A stretch of DNA of 64,000 nucleotides from Candidatus Firestoneibacteriota bacterium (GCA_903861835.1 CAIOVX010000027.1:1-64000); one strand, 5' to 3'; numbered from the stretch's first letter, positions 14,847 through 26,990 are shown. The notes: generated by a model from the letters alone, not told the origin. Numbers and translations are program-made.

Positions 14847-16190
14847 GTGGATAGTGTTGCAATATGGAACGATACATTAAATCTTATCAAAGAACGTGTG
14901 AATCAGCACAGTTATGAAAGGTGGATAATGCCTATTAAGGCCATTTCCATGGATAATGATGTCCTTTCCATAGAGGTCCCTAATAATTTCACAAAAGAGT
15001 GGCTTGAGGCAAAACACAAAATTCAGCTGAATGAGGCCTTGAGCGCGGTGATGAACAAACAATGCTCCGTTAACATTCTTGTCTCGGCCTCCGCGGATAT
15101 TCCCCTGGTGCAGACCGAACAGTCAATGATTCCTAAACAATCAGACCAGTATGACAACAACGTCATAATCGGAAATCCCCTAAACCCGAAATACACTTTT
15201 GAAAATTTTATTGTAGGCCACTCAAACAGATACGCGCACGGCGCCTGTGTGGCAGTCGCGGAAGCCCCGGCAAAAGCCTACAACCCGGTTTTTATTTACG
15301 GGGGAGTGGGGCTGGGGAAGACCCACCTGCTACAGGCGATAGGAAACCAGATCAGGAACGAGAACCCGACCTTAAAGATTGCCTACCTGTCTTCCGAACA
15401 GTTTCTCAATGAAATGATTAGCGCGCTCACGAGCAGGAACATAACCGAATTCCGCAACAAATACAGGCACATAGATGTTTTGCTTATCGATGATATTCAA
15501 TTCCTCGCGGGTAAAGAAGCAATGCAGGAAGAATTTTTTCACACCTTTAATGTGCTCTATTCGGCCAACCGCCAGATAGTTACCACCGCGGACCGAAAAC
15601 CCCAGGAACTTAAAATTGAGGACCGTCTGCGCTCACGCTTCGAGATGGGACTTATCGCTGACATCGGAACTCCCGATCTTGAAACGCGGGTAGCTATCGT
15701 TAAGAACAAAGCGGAGAACGAAAAAATAGCCGTTCCGGATGATGTCGCAATCTTTATCGCAAACCTGGTGAAGGATGATGTGCGCGCCCTTGAAGGCTGC
15801 CTTACAAGAGTAATCGCTTACGCTTCCATAACAAAAGCAAAACTTTCCATAGAGACCGCGAAAGAATGCCTGAAAGAAAGTTCCATAGGGGAGAGGGAGA
15901 AGCGGGTTACCATAGAAGCCATCAAGGAAGCAGTTGTCAAGTTTTACAAACTTAAGCCTTCGGACATGATAACTAAAAAACGCACCCAGCCCGTTGCCTT
16001 CGCGCGACAGGTTGCAATGTACATCACCAGGGAACTTACGGACATGAGTCTCCCGGAGATAGGCCAGAATTTCGGAGGCAGGGACCATTCCACGGTAATA
16101 CACGCCTATGAAACCATCCAGAACAAGAAAGAGACCGACCTTATCTTCTTTGAAGAATTGTTCAAGATTATAGAAGATCTGAAAGCCTGA
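14847..16190 (+). CDS. dnaA: Chromosomal replication initiator DnaA
   Basis: DnaA binds DnaA boxes as an ATP filament and melts the origin. I choose GTG 14847-14849 because GGAG (14838-14841) sits five bases upstream; a frame from GTG 14808 adds 13 residues and would place two perfect DnaA boxes in coding sequence without a ribosome binding site. The protein (447 aa) has domain I (MDSVAIWNDTLNLIKERV), a AAA+ domain with GGVGLGKTHLLQ and LLIDDIQFLAGKE, and domain IV with the DNA-reading helix GGRDHSTVIHA. It is the first rightward gene after a run of leftward ones. Confidence 0.96.
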   Translation: MDSVAIWNDTLNLIKERVNQHSYERWIMPIKAISMDNDVLSIEVPNNFTKEWLEAKHKIQLNEALSAVMNKQCSVNILVSASADIPLVQTEQSMIPKQSDQYDNNVIIGNPLNPKYTFENFIVGHSNRYAHGACVAVAEAPAKAYNPVFIYGGVGLGKTHLLQAIGNQIRNENPTLKIAYLSSEQFLNEMISALTSRNITEFRNKYRHIDVLLIDDIQFLAGKEAMQEEFFHTFNVLYSANRQIVTTADRKPQELKIEDRLRSRFEMGLIADIGTPDLETRVAIVKNKAENEKIAVPDDVAIFIANLVKDDVRALEGCLTRVIAYASITKAKLSIETAKECLKESSIGEREKRVTIEAIKEAVVKFYKLKPSDMITKKRTQPVAFARQVAMYITRELTDMSLPEIGQNFGGRDHSTVIHAYETIQNKKETDLIFFEELFKIIEDLKA

Positions 16191-16245
16191 GAGGAATTTT
16201 CTTTTTGCGCAAAATTAACGGCAGCCTTTTCACGCGAAAAAGTTA

Positions 16246-16446
16246 TTATCCACAATCCACATTGTACTTATGCACAGAGGGGAGAGCGGTTTTTATCCAC
16301 CGCATCAACAATTAACTAACAAAGAGTTCACACTCTTCTCCACAGCAGTTTCTCTTTGATAGGAACGCAGAAAAGAGTTCTCAACCGTATCAACAGCTAT
16401 AATACTGATAATAATAATTTGTATTGATATATAGAAAATTAATGAT
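16246..16446. other. DnaA boxes and AT-rich tract between dnaA and dnaN (likely oriC core)
   Basis: The 383-base gap contains TTATCCACA at 16246-16254, TTATGCACA at 16268-16276 and TTATCCACC at 16293-16301, all on the plus strand. About 100 bases downstream is an AT-rich stretch with short repeats (CTATAATACTGATAATAATAATTTG) like a DNA unwinding element with DnaA-trio spacing. Gene direction flips across this region, which supports origin function. Confidence 0.7.
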
Positions 16447-16453
16447 ATATAAT
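16424..16453 (+). promoter_or_regulatory. Possible dnaN promoter
   Basis: TTGATA (16424-16429), 18 bases, TATAAT (16448-16453), about 120 bases before dnaN. Confidence 0.5.
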
Positions 16454-16475
16454 TCATCTGAGTAAGTTAATAACC

Positions 16476-16506
16476 TGCTCAGGCCAAAAGCCCGGGCATT
16501 TTGTTT
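16476..16506 (+). terminator. Terminator-like hairpin between dnaA and dnaN
   Basis: TGCTCAGGC (16476-16484), loop CAAAA, GCCCGGGCA (16490-16498) pair with one mismatch and one G-T, followed by TTTTGTTT. It may end the dnaA message or attenuate dnaN. Confidence 0.5.
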
Positions 16507-16573
16507 CAAATAGAGTAAAAACTGTTACTGTCGTATTCATACGGCATAAAGAAAAACCCTGGAGGCACTACCG

Positions 16574-17677
16574 ATGAAGTTAACTTGCAAAAAAGAAGAT
16601 TTGCAGGAAAATATAATTAAAGTAGAAGGCGCTGTAAGCGTAAAAACAACCCTTCCGGTATTAAATAACATATTAATGGAAGCCTCGGGAAACGAACTTC
16701 AACTCACCTCAACCGATCTTGAACTTGTAATTAAATGTAAAATGAAGGAAGTTAACATAAGCGAGGAAGGCTCTATTACCATTCCGGCAAGGAAATTCAT
16801 AGATATAGTAAAGGAATTGCCCTCTGAAAAAGACATTATTATTAATGTAGACGAAAAGAACCAGATAACCATAAAGTGCAACAAAATTAATTTCAGGATT
16901 ATGGGTCTTGGAAAGTCGGAATTCCCGCCCGTGCTTGAACCCAAGAAAGATTCCATCAATTTCAAAATAAAACAGTCGGTGCTCCGCAATATGATAAAGA
17001 AGGTTATTTTCTCGGTCTCAGCGGACGAAACAAGGAAGATACTGACCGGCGTCTATATGATAATAGAAGAAAGCGAGTTGAAGATGGTCGCAACCGACGG
17101 GCACAGACTTGCTTTTATTAAAGGGGCAATCAGCAAAGTAGAAAAACCCGCCAAAATAATTGTGCCGACCAAGGTTTTAAACGAGATCTCCAAGTCCTTA
17201 AACGATACGGATGAGATAGACGTGTCCGTGCTGGAAAATCAGATAATCTTCAAGCGCAATGATCTGGTCGTCACCTCCAGGCTGATAGACGGACAGTATC
17301 CGAGTTATGAGCAGATCATCAACAAAATATTTGACAAGAAGGTGAGGGTGAAGACGGAAGAGATGTACCGGGCGGTGAAAAGGGTCTCGCTTGTCGCGAT
17401 TGACAAGACGAGCGCGGTAAAACTTAAGGCATCGGACGCCAAGCTGGTGGTTTCCGCGCAGACCGTTGACGTCGGAGACGCCGAAGAAGAAATACAGGCC
17501 GATTACAAGGGCGAGGAAACTTCCATAGCCTTCAATTCGAGATACGTGCTGGATGTTCTTAAGGTTCTTGAGGAAGAAGAGACCGATATACAGCTTCGGG
17601 ACTCCGCTTCCGCGGGACTCATCAAACCAGTAAAGGATGACAGCTACATCTACATCATCATGCCGGTAAGGATATAG
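16574..17677 (+). CDS. dnaN: DNA polymerase III sliding clamp (beta subunit)
   Basis: The 367-residue product follows the DnaN pattern: MKLTCKKEDLQENIIKVEGAV at the start, three repeated clamp domains, ATDGHRLAF near residue 177 and the C-terminal YIIMPVRI. The ring tethers replicative polymerase to DNA. GGAGG lies upstream (CCTGGAGGCACTACCG). The stop shares a base with the recF start (TAGTG). Confidence 0.97.
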   Translation: MKLTCKKEDLQENIIKVEGAVSVKTTLPVLNNILMEASGNELQLTSTDLELVIKCKMKEVNISEEGSITIPARKFIDIVKELPSEKDIIINVDEKNQITIKCNKINFRIMGLGKSEFPPVLEPKKDSINFKIKQSVLRNMIKKVIFSVSADETRKILTGVYMIIEESELKMVATDGHRLAFIKGAISKVEKPAKIIVPTKVLNEISKSLNDTDEIDVSVLENQIIFKRNDLVVTSRLIDGQYPSYEQIINKIFDKKVRVKTEEMYRAVKRVSLVAIDKTSAVKLKASDAKLVVSAQTVDVGDAEEEIQADYKGEETSIAFNSRYVLDVLKVLEEEETDIQLRDSASAGLIKPVKDDSYIYIIMPVRI

Positions 17678-18783
17678 TGAGATTAAGCTCGCTATTTGTC
17701 CACAACTTCAAAAATATCGGCGAGCTTGACCTACCGCAACTTTCAGGAGTTAACATCATTACCGGAAGGAACGCCTCCGGCAAAACAAATACGCTGCAGA
17801 GCATCTATTTTCTCTCCACGCTTTCCACCCAGTTTAAGACTTATCAGCAGGCAGTGCGTTTCGGGGCTGATTTCTTTTCCGTAAAGGGCGGGCTTGAAAG
17901 TTCCGGCGCGCAAAAATCCCTGGAGGTCAGATACGGCCCGGGGCGGGATGTTAAGCTCAAGCTGAACGGGAATACGGTCGCGAAAAAAAGCGATTACATC
18001 GGGGAATGCCGTGTGGTGAATTTCGCTTTTGAAGATATTGATCTGGTCCGCGGGACTCCGGGGGAAAGAAGGCGGGCCTTAAACATTCTCATCTCGCAGG
18101 TGAACCGCGGCTACCTGAAGTCGCTGCAAAAATACACCGCGGTACTTGCCCACAAAAATAAACTGCTCTCGGAAGCTTTCAAGAAAAGGCCTGACGCGGC
18201 AGTGCTCGAGGCTTTTAACGAACAGCTCTGCGAGTCCGGCGCGGAAGTCATAAAGATAAGAAAGGAAGCCGCGGTGTTTTTAAGCCAGGCTTTCGACCTG
18301 GCCCACAAGAGAATCTCGCTCGGGCTGGAAAGCGCCTCGCTGGAATACAAATGTTCCTTTGAGTGCGTCGGGGACCTGAAGGCCGCCTTCGCGGCGAAAC
18401 TGAAAGAGCTTCTGCCGGCAGAAATTGCGCGCGGGACAACACTTATCGGGCCGCATAAAGATGACATGTTGTTTAAGATAAACGGCAGGGAGGCGAAATA
18501 CTATGCTTCCGACGGGCAGCAAAGGACGCTGGTCTTTTCTTTCAAGCTTGCCGAGTACAGGTATATGCAGGACGCGGTAAAGGACGATCCGGTAATACTT
18601 CTTGACGATGTTTTTTACGAGCTGGACGCCGACAGAAAAGCGGCCGTGCTCGAATTTTTCCGGCCCATGCCCCAGCTATTTATAGTATCATTGGAAGCGG
18701 ACTGGGTTAAGAAGGTTTTTCCGGACGCGGCAAGCTTTCGCATAAGCGGGGGAGCGCTTCAAGATGCCTTACAGAAAGAATAA
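17677..18783 (+). CDS. recF: DNA replication and repair protein RecF
   Basis: A 368-residue SMC-like ATPase that helps load RecA at gaps with RecOR. It begins with GTG sharing one base with the dnaN stop. Walker A is GRNASGKTNTLQSIYFL near residue 31, the signature region is SDGQQRTLVFSFKLAE, and Walker B is DPVILLDDVFYELD. It overlaps the following DUF721 gene by 20 bases. Confidence 0.95.
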   Translation: MRLSSLFVHNFKNIGELDLPQLSGVNIITGRNASGKTNTLQSIYFLSTLSTQFKTYQQAVRFGADFFSVKGGLESSGAQKSLEVRYGPGRDVKLKLNGNTVAKKSDYIGECRVVNFAFEDIDLVRGTPGERRRALNILISQVNRGYLKSLQKYTAVLAHKNKLLSEAFKKRPDAAVLEAFNEQLCESGAEVIKIRKEAAVFLSQAFDLAHKRISLGLESASLEYKCSFECVGDLKAAFAAKLKELLPAEIARGTTLIGPHKDDMLFKINGREAKYYASDGQQRTLVFSFKLAEYRYMQDAVKDDPVILLDDVFYELDADRKAAVLEFFRPMPQLFIVSLEADWVKKVFPDAASFRISGGALQDALQKE

Positions 18784-19069
18784 AAAACTTGATCCCGTGG
18801 GCAGCGTTCTGCTCAAAACATTGCAAAAATACGGGCTATTTGATAAAATCAAAGAGCAGGAACTTTTTTCAGGCTGGGAAGGCGTTGTGGGCGAGAGGGT
18901 GGCGGCGCACGCGAAACCGACCTTCTTTAAGTTCGGCAGGCTCTTTGTTTCCGTGGACAATCCCACCTGGCTCTCGGAGCTGCGGTTCCTAAAAGATAAA
19001 ATGAAAAAGCAGATCAATGAGAAGCTGGGCGGGGAAAGGGTTAAGGATATAGTTTTCAAAGTGAAATAA
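18764..19069 (+). CDS. dciA: DUF721 protein, DciA-type replicative helicase operator
   Basis: The 101-residue product matches the DUF721 pattern: a helical start, FSGWEGVVGERVAAHAKPTFFKFGRLFVSVDNPTWLSELRFLKDKM, ending in the short strand VKDIVFKVK. DciA proteins load or stimulate DnaB in the many bacteria that lack DnaC/DnaI. The place between recF and gyrB is typical for this family. The function here is inferred from family and order. Confidence 0.85.
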   Translation: MPYRKNKKLDPVGSVLLKTLQKYGLFDKIKEQELFSGWEGVVGERVAAHAKPTFFKFGRLFVSVDNPTWLSELRFLKDKMKKQINEKLGGERVKDIVFKVK

Positions 19070-19150
19070 AAATAATGATTGCGCAGATTAGAAAGTCAGC
19101 TTACACGGATTAAAGCAGCGGTTTATCGGAAGCAGAGCGTAATAATATTT
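19070..19150. repeat. Family B word repeat before gyrB
   Basis: GATTGCGCAGATTAGAAAG and TACACGGATTAAAGC, degenerate copies of the GATTACGCAGATTA word. Confidence 0.45.
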
Positions 19151-19176
19151 CATAAGAAGTAAAGGGGTCAGTTTAA

Positions 19177-22346
<3,170 letters not shown>

Positions 22347-22359
22347 AAATCAAGAGTTC

Positions 22360-22446
22360 TTAACGTTCTTAACGTTTGTAACGTAAACCGCCGTGGACTC
22401 TTTTAGCTTTACGTTATGAACCTTATAAACGTTATAAACGATATTA
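22360..22446. repeat. Family A inverted tandem 9-mer repeat
   Basis: Left arm: GTTCTTAAC GTTCTTAAC GTTTGTAAC GTAAA. Right arm, complement: three 9-mers of the same type then GTAAA. About 20 bases of unrelated sequence separate the arms. The arms pair with mismatches only at the variable positions. Confidence 0.75.
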
Positions 22447-22484
22447 TAGTTTATGTTTTTATAGTTGTGTTTTAGGAGGCCCTT

Positions 22485-23462
22485 ATGGTCATCTTACTTA
22501 GAATCCTGTTTATTGTGGCAAGCGCGGCGCTCGGCTCTTTCTTCGCGCAGAATTTTTCACAGACGGTGTTTACCGGGCTACTCTTCGGACTCGCGGGGAG
22601 TCTGGCCGTAATACTGGTAGAATTTCTTTTGAAGAGAGTTTCCGTGAAAGACCTCGTCGCTTTTCTCGCGGGGTTAATCCCCGGGCTTATTATGGCAGTT
22701 CTTCTTTCGAGGGGACTGTCCTATTTTGCGTTTTTCAAGGACGAAAGGTTTGCTTTTCTGCCTATCGCGATCAACATGCTTTGCCTCTATTTCGGCATAG
22801 CTCTGGCTCTTAATAAAAAAGAAGAGATACTCGGCTTTAAGCTGCCGCTCGGTCTCGGGAAAAGCGGCTTTGCGCCTAAAGTGCTGGATACCAGCGTAAT
22901 CATAGACGGGCGGGTGGCAGAAGTGCTGGCTATCGGCTTTCTTGACGGCGAGATCATTGTTCCCCGCTTCGTTCTGCACGAGCTTCAGCTAATCGCGGAT
23001 TCTCCGGACGCCACAAAGAGGAACCGCGGCAGAAGAGGGCTGGACATCTTGAACCAGATGCAGAAAGTTTCGCCCAATGTGAAAGTTTATGACGATGATT
23101 TTCCGGATGTAAACGGGGTTGACCAGAAGCTTATCAAGATGGGAAAAAAATACAACGCGAAAGTGGTGACGAACGATTTCAATCTCAACAAAGTCGCGGA
23201 GGTGGAAAAGGTAAAGGTCTTGAATCTCAACGACCTTTCCAACGCGGTAAAGCCGATAGTTCTTCCCGGCGAAATGATGAAAGTGAAAATACTCAAAGAA
23301 GGCAAGGAAGCCCAGCAGGGCGTCGCGTATCTGGATGACGGCACTATGATTGTTGTCGATGGCGCGAAGAATCACATTAACCAAACGCTGGACATTGTTA
23401 TCACCTCGGTGATACAAACCTCGGCGGGCAGGATGATTTTCTCAAAGAAAAAGGAGGACTAA
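22485..23462 (+). CDS. PIN-TRAM membrane protein (YacL family)
   Basis: The 325-residue protein has four N-terminal membrane helices (about residues 1-110), then a PIN domain with the acidic residues LDTSVIIDGR near 142, DATKRNRGRRG and VVTNDFNLNKVAE, and a C-terminal TRAM domain (PGEMMKVKILKEGKEAQQGVAYLDDGTMIVV). This is the YacL architecture; a membrane-tethered RNase role is likely but unproven. GGAGG precedes ATG. It is immediately followed by ispD (overlap of one base), a common arrangement. Confidence 0.9.
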   Translation: MVILLRILFIVASAALGSFFAQNFSQTVFTGLLFGLAGSLAVILVEFLLKRVSVKDLVAFLAGLIPGLIMAVLLSRGLSYFAFFKDERFAFLPIAINMLCLYFGIALALNKKEEILGFKLPLGLGKSGFAPKVLDTSVIIDGRVAEVLAIGFLDGEIIVPRFVLHELQLIADSPDATKRNRGRRGLDILNQMQKVSPNVKVYDDDFPDVNGVDQKLIKMGKKYNAKVVTNDFNLNKVAEVEKVKVLNLNDLSNAVKPIVLPGEMMKVKILKEGKEAQQGVAYLDDGTMIVVDGAKNHINQTLDIVITSVIQTSAGRMIFSKKKED

Positions 23463-24121
23463 TGATAATTGCCTCCGCCATAATCGTCGCGGCCGGCTCC
23501 TCAAAGAGGATGGGCGGCAAGACGAACAAACCATATATAGAAATAAACGGCAAGCCGATGCTGGCCTACTCGCTGGAAGTTTTTGCGCAGGTGCCGGATA
23601 TAAAGGAAGTGCTGGTGGCGGTGCGCGCAGATGATGAAGCCGCGTGCAAGGCGCTAATCCGCAAGGGAAAGTTCGGGAATGTACGGCTGGTGATAGGCGG
23701 AAAAGAGCGGCAGGATTCCGTCGCCAACGCCCTTAAAAAAGTAAGAAAAGACTGCAGGGCCGTGCTTATCCACGACGCCGCAAGGCCCTACATAACGCCG
23801 GATCTTGTAAGCAGGCTGTTGCTCTCGGCAGAAAAACACAGGGCCGTGCTCCCCGTCATCCCCATTAAAGACACCGTAAAGCGCTCGATGAACGGCAAGT
23901 ATGTGGATGAAACTTTAGACAGGAAGCAATTGTTCCTTGCCCAGACCCCGCAGGTTTTTGATTACCGCCTGCTTATCCGCGCCTACGAGCGCGCTCACGA
24001 TGAAGGTTACTACGGAACTGATGATGCGAGCCTGGTGGAGCGCCTCGGAATCCCGGTGATGATATTTCCCGGAGAAGAGGGGAATATGAAGATTACGGTG
24101 AAAGAAGATATTGTAAAGTGA
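23462..24121 (+). CDS. ispD: 2-C-methyl-D-erythritol 4-phosphate cytidylyltransferase
   Basis: IspD makes CDP-methylerythritol in the MEP isoprenoid pathway. Motifs over 219 aa: AAGSSKRMGGKTNKPYIEI (nucleotide and Mg site) at residues 11-29, IHDAARPYI near 101, KDTVKR, and TPQVFDY near 158. ispF, the pathway's fifth enzyme gene, is found at 31564, so the two are split in this genome. The ATG overlaps the end of the PIN-TRAM gene. Confidence 0.95.
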   Translation: MIIASAIIVAAGSSKRMGGKTNKPYIEINGKPMLAYSLEVFAQVPDIKEVLVAVRADDEAACKALIRKGKFGNVRLVIGGKERQDSVANALKKVRKDCRAVLIHDAARPYITPDLVSRLLLSAEKHRAVLPVIPIKDTVKRSMNGKYVDETLDRKQLFLAQTPQVFDYRLLIRAYERAHDEGYYGTDDASLVERLGIPVMIFPGEEGNMKITVKEDIVK

Positions 24122-24221
24122 TCAGAAGGATTTCCAAGAGAGATTACGCAGATTAAAGCAATCATGCGGCGTAGAGAGATTGCAATCCAAGGTTTCGCAT
24201 CAGGGTCGCCGGGGGGTTGTT

Positions 24222-24743
24222 GTGGCAAAGAATGATCGGCCGGATATAAAGATACCCTATTCCGGAAAACACCTTTACACGGACATCGCGATCCTCGCCA
24301 TTGTGCTGTTTATGGCCGGCGCGGCTCTTGTTGCCGCGGGGGCGGTTCAACCGTCGGAGCAACTTCCTTCGCATTTTGACCTGTTCGGAAACCCGGACGG
24401 GTATATTTCCGGCCGCCAGCTCCTGCGCGTCCTGCTTGTTCCGGTATTTATGGCGCTGCTCTTTCCCGCGCTATTTTCCGTGCTGAGGCTCTTCCCGCGC
24501 CGCTTCAACTATCCGGTAACCATAACCCCTCTAAACGCCGCGAAACAATATCAAATATCCGTGGACAGGCTTTATGAAATAAAACTCGCCATGAGCGTTC
24601 TTTTCGCCTGCATGGAAGGGGCAATGATCTATTCTATTTTCACAAAACACGGTTATTATATCTTTGCTTGCCTTTTTCCCGCGCTCTTTTGGGTGTTTTG
24701 GATAATCGCAAAGGGTTTCAGGGAATCGGTAAAATACAGGTAG
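24222..24743 (+). CDS. DUF1648-containing membrane protein
   Basis: I use GTG 24222-24224, preceded by a G-run at 24210-24216, rather than an ATG 14 codons upstream inside family B repeats. The 173-residue product has helices at about 20-45, 70-95, 125-150 and 150-168, and the DUF1648/SdpI-type segment LPSHFDLFGNPDGYISGRQLLRVLLVPVFMALL. DUF1648 proteins include immunity-like and sensor membrane proteins, but no SdpC-like toxin is nearby. Function unknown. Confidence 0.7.
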   Translation: MAKNDRPDIKIPYSGKHLYTDIAILAIVLFMAGAALVAAGAVQPSEQLPSHFDLFGNPDGYISGRQLLRVLLVPVFMALLFPALFSVLRLFPRRFNYPVTITPLNAAKQYQISVDRLYEIKLAMSVLFACMEGAMIYSIFTKHGYYIFACLFPALFWVFWIIAKGFRESVKYR

Positions 24744-24759
24744 CCTGAGGGCTCAGAGA

Positions 24760-25440
24760 GTGAAGATGGAAAACAAATCCGTTTACTATTCCGTCATATT
24801 TGCTGTTTGCGCCGTTCTGGCGGGTTCGGCTTACAACGGATTTTTTCTTCTTTTAACCCGTGATTTTCATCCGTGGCTCTTTCTCCTGCATGCGGTTCTT
24901 GTGTCGTCGTCCGGCGCCGCGCTTTATTTTATCGCGAGGCATCCTATTATCAAGATCTTTTTAAGTCTCTTGCTTTCGGCTTTTCTGGTTTTTGCAAACG
25001 TGAATATTATGCAGGTACCCGTTGAGCAGTATGAGAAGCAGAGCGCGGACCTTAAAGGCGCTTTCGCGCAGTGCGCGTGGTCTATTGACTTTTTTTTCAG
25101 GGAGAAAGGGGCGCTGCCTTCGGGGATGAGCGAGCTCGCCGAATTTGACAAGAAAGTCCAGAATTATCCAGATCCTTTTTCAGACGGCAAGGCCTTGCTC
25201 GGGTTTGTCAGGCTGGGAGAAAAGAAGTACCTGCTCTACAGCATCGGTCCGGACGGCATAGACGATAAAGGTGAATTAAGGACGGCGCCGGATTTTAATT
25301 TTAACGCTTACAGGTTTCCCTGGCTGGTGATGTTTCTTGGAGAGAGCCTGAGGAGCGCGGCAATCCCGAAAGACAGTGCTCGCGGGGATGTTGTCGAGGA
25401 GCGAGAAGTTACGCCGCTTCCGCCTAAAGCCCGCAAATGA
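24760..25440 (+). CDS. Membrane protein with pseudopilin-like C-terminal region
   Basis: The 226-residue product has three N-terminal membrane helices (about 10-30, 40-58, 65-85). After these comes a soluble region with YPDPFSDGKALLGFV and YLLYSIGPDGIDDKGE, which resembles the calcium-binding end of major pseudopilins. It may be a membrane-anchored relative of these. The start could be GTG 24760 or ATG 24766. Its stop overlaps the DUF72 gene by four bases. Family not recognised. Confidence 0.65.
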   Translation: MKMENKSVYYSVIFAVCAVLAGSAYNGFFLLLTRDFHPWLFLLHAVLVSSSGAALYFIARHPIIKIFLSLLLSAFLVFANVNIMQVPVEQYEKQSADLKGAFAQCAWSIDFFFREKGALPSGMSELAEFDKKVQNYPDPFSDGKALLGFVRLGEKKYLLYSIGPDGIDDKGELRTAPDFNFNAYRFPWLVMFLGESLRSAAIPKDSARGDVVEEREVTPLPPKARK

Positions 25441-26249
25441 TAAAGATAGGCACTTCAGGCTTTACTTTCCCCGACTGGGTAGGAACGGCCTATCCTGCCG
25501 GTTTGAAAAAAACAGAGATGTTCTCCTGGTATGTTAACGAGTTCAAGTTTGACACGGTGGAACTCAACTATACTTATTACGTAATGCCTTCCGAAAAAAC
25601 CTGCCTGGGTTTGCTTTCCAAATCCGGAAAAGAGTTCAGTTTTTCTGTCAAAGCGAACCGCGGTATGACCCACGATCCTTTTGACCCGCGCCTGAAAAAA
25701 AAACCATCCCTTAGGGCCGCCGCGGAAACTACCGCTAAGTTTGCGCAGGGACTCCGGCCGCTTAAGGACGCAGGACAGCTTGGCAGCGTGCTTCTCCAAT
25801 TTCCCGTATTTTTCACGCCTTCTCCGCAGAGCGCGGATTTCATATTGCAGTGCAAATACATAATGAAGGGGATTCCGCTGGTTGTTGAGTTCCGGCACAG
25901 GGCTTGGGCCCAAGCCGAGACTTTTGAGTTCCTGCGCAAAAACAACCTGGGGTATTGCGCCGTGGACGAGCCGCAGCTTGACCGGCTGATGCCGTTCCTT
26001 CCGGAGGTGACTTCAGAGACGGCCTATTTGAGGTTTCACGGAAGGAATACAAACTGGTTTTCCTCGCCGCTCGAAGTCAGGTATGATTATCTATACAAAG
26101 AGGAGGAACTGAGACGTTTTCTGCCGGAGATAAAAAGGATGGAAGCGAAATGCAAAACTATTTATGTCTATTTCAATAACTGCCATATGGGAGCGGCGGT
26201 AAGAAACGCAAGGGAAATTAAAGAATACATGAAAGAAAATGCCGAATAA
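25437..26249 (+). CDS. DUF72 family protein (YecE-like)
   Basis: A 270-residue TIM-barrel-like protein with IKIGTSGFTFPDWVGTAYP at the start, FDTVELNYTYYVMPSEKT, FSVKANRGMTHD, LLQFPVFF, VEFRHRAW and the C-terminal YVYFNNCHMGAAVRNAREI. These are the hallmark motifs of DUF72. Its biochemical role is unknown in any organism I know of. It overlaps the upstream gene by four bases, and a family A repeat follows. Confidence 0.9.
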   Translation: MIKIGTSGFTFPDWVGTAYPAGLKKTEMFSWYVNEFKFDTVELNYTYYVMPSEKTCLGLLSKSGKEFSFSVKANRGMTHDPFDPRLKKKPSLRAAAETTAKFAQGLRPLKDAGQLGSVLLQFPVFFTPSPQSADFILQCKYIMKGIPLVVEFRHRAWAQAETFEFLRKNNLGYCAVDEPQLDRLMPFLPEVTSETAYLRFHGRNTNWFSSPLEVRYDYLYKEEELRRFLPEIKRMEAKCKTIYVYFNNCHMGAAVRNAREIKEYMKENAE

Positions 26250-26250
26250 T

Positions 26251-26357
26251 GTTTTTAACGTTCTTAACGTTTGTAACGTTTATAACGTAAACCAGGTCCT
26301 TGTTTTGCAATTGACTTACGTTATAAACGTTATGAACCTTATAAACGTTACAAACTT
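26251..26357. repeat. Family A inverted tandem 9-mer repeat
   Basis: Four GTTYRTAAC units ending in GTAAA, a 25-base spacer, then the complementary series. It lies between two convergent genes, consistent with a bidirectional terminator role, though no T-tract follows. Confidence 0.75.
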
Positions 26358-26830
26358 TTATACTTAGATACCGGCATCGCTAAGTGCAGCTGAGCCGATA
26401 CTTCCTCAAAGCCGAACTCGCGGTAAAGCTTAAAAGCGCCTTTGTTATGCGCCAGAACTTCTATTCGCATCAATTTCATCCCGGAAGCCTTAATATATTG
26501 AAGAGCGTAATGCAAAAGTTCTTTTCCTATTCCCTTCCCCTGGTATTCCGGAAGAACAGCGAGATGGGGTATTCTGCCGGTGGAAAAGTCTCTGTCTATG
26601 GCTGTAGTGATAAAGCCGGCTATTTTTTCGTCTACGACTTTGACAAAAACCCCCTGCGGGTTCTGGGCAAGGTCCCGGCGGATATCTGCAGCTTTGCGGT
26701 CTATCCAGGGCATCCCGGTCAGCTGTCCGAAATGGTCTTCTATGGATTTGTCTATAGAGACCTTTTCAAAGGTTATCCTGATGATTTCTATGAGGGCGTC
26801 TAGCTCTTCTGGTTTGGCTGTGCGTATCAT
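26348..26830 (-). CDS. GNAT-family N-acetyltransferase
   Basis: A 160-residue GNAT protein: MIRTAKPEELDALIEIIR, VVDEKIAGFITTAI, the acetyl-CoA-binding loop HLAVLPEYQGKGIGKELL near residues 90-107, and the ending LHLAMPVSKY. The length and RimI-like pattern would suit protein or small-molecule acetylation; the substrate cannot be told. The gene faces the preceding one, and its last bases overlap a family A repeat. No clear ribosome binding site is visible. Confidence 0.85.
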   Translation of the reverse strand: MIRTAKPEELDALIEIIRITFEKVSIDKSIEDHFGQLTGMPWIDRKAADIRRDLAQNPQGVFVKVVDEKIAGFITTAIDRDFSTGRIPHLAVLPEYQGKGIGKELLHYALQYIKASGMKLMRIEVLAHNKGAFKLYREFGFEEVSAQLHLAMPVSKYKSL

Positions 26831-26912
26831 AGGGAGATAATATCAGAAAGCGGACGCAGCTTCAACTCAAACAGCATAAAAGGCTTTGTTTAAAAGCTTT
26901 TCCTGTTTCTGG

Positions 26913-26941
26913 TTGAAAAACCCCGTATTCTCTGCTAAATT
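26913..26941 (+). promoter_or_regulatory. Promoter of the aminotransferase gene
   Basis: TTGAAA (26913-26918), 17 bases, TAAATT (26936-26941), 50 bases before the ATG. Confidence 0.6.
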
Positions 26942-26990
26942 AGAGTTGAGTTGCAAGAAGCAGAAAAAGGAAGGCATTTCAGGAGGAGTA

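Noticed and set aside
16236-16251. TTTTCACGCGAAAA considered as a third parS
   Set aside because: Too many differences from TGTTTCACGTGAAACA.
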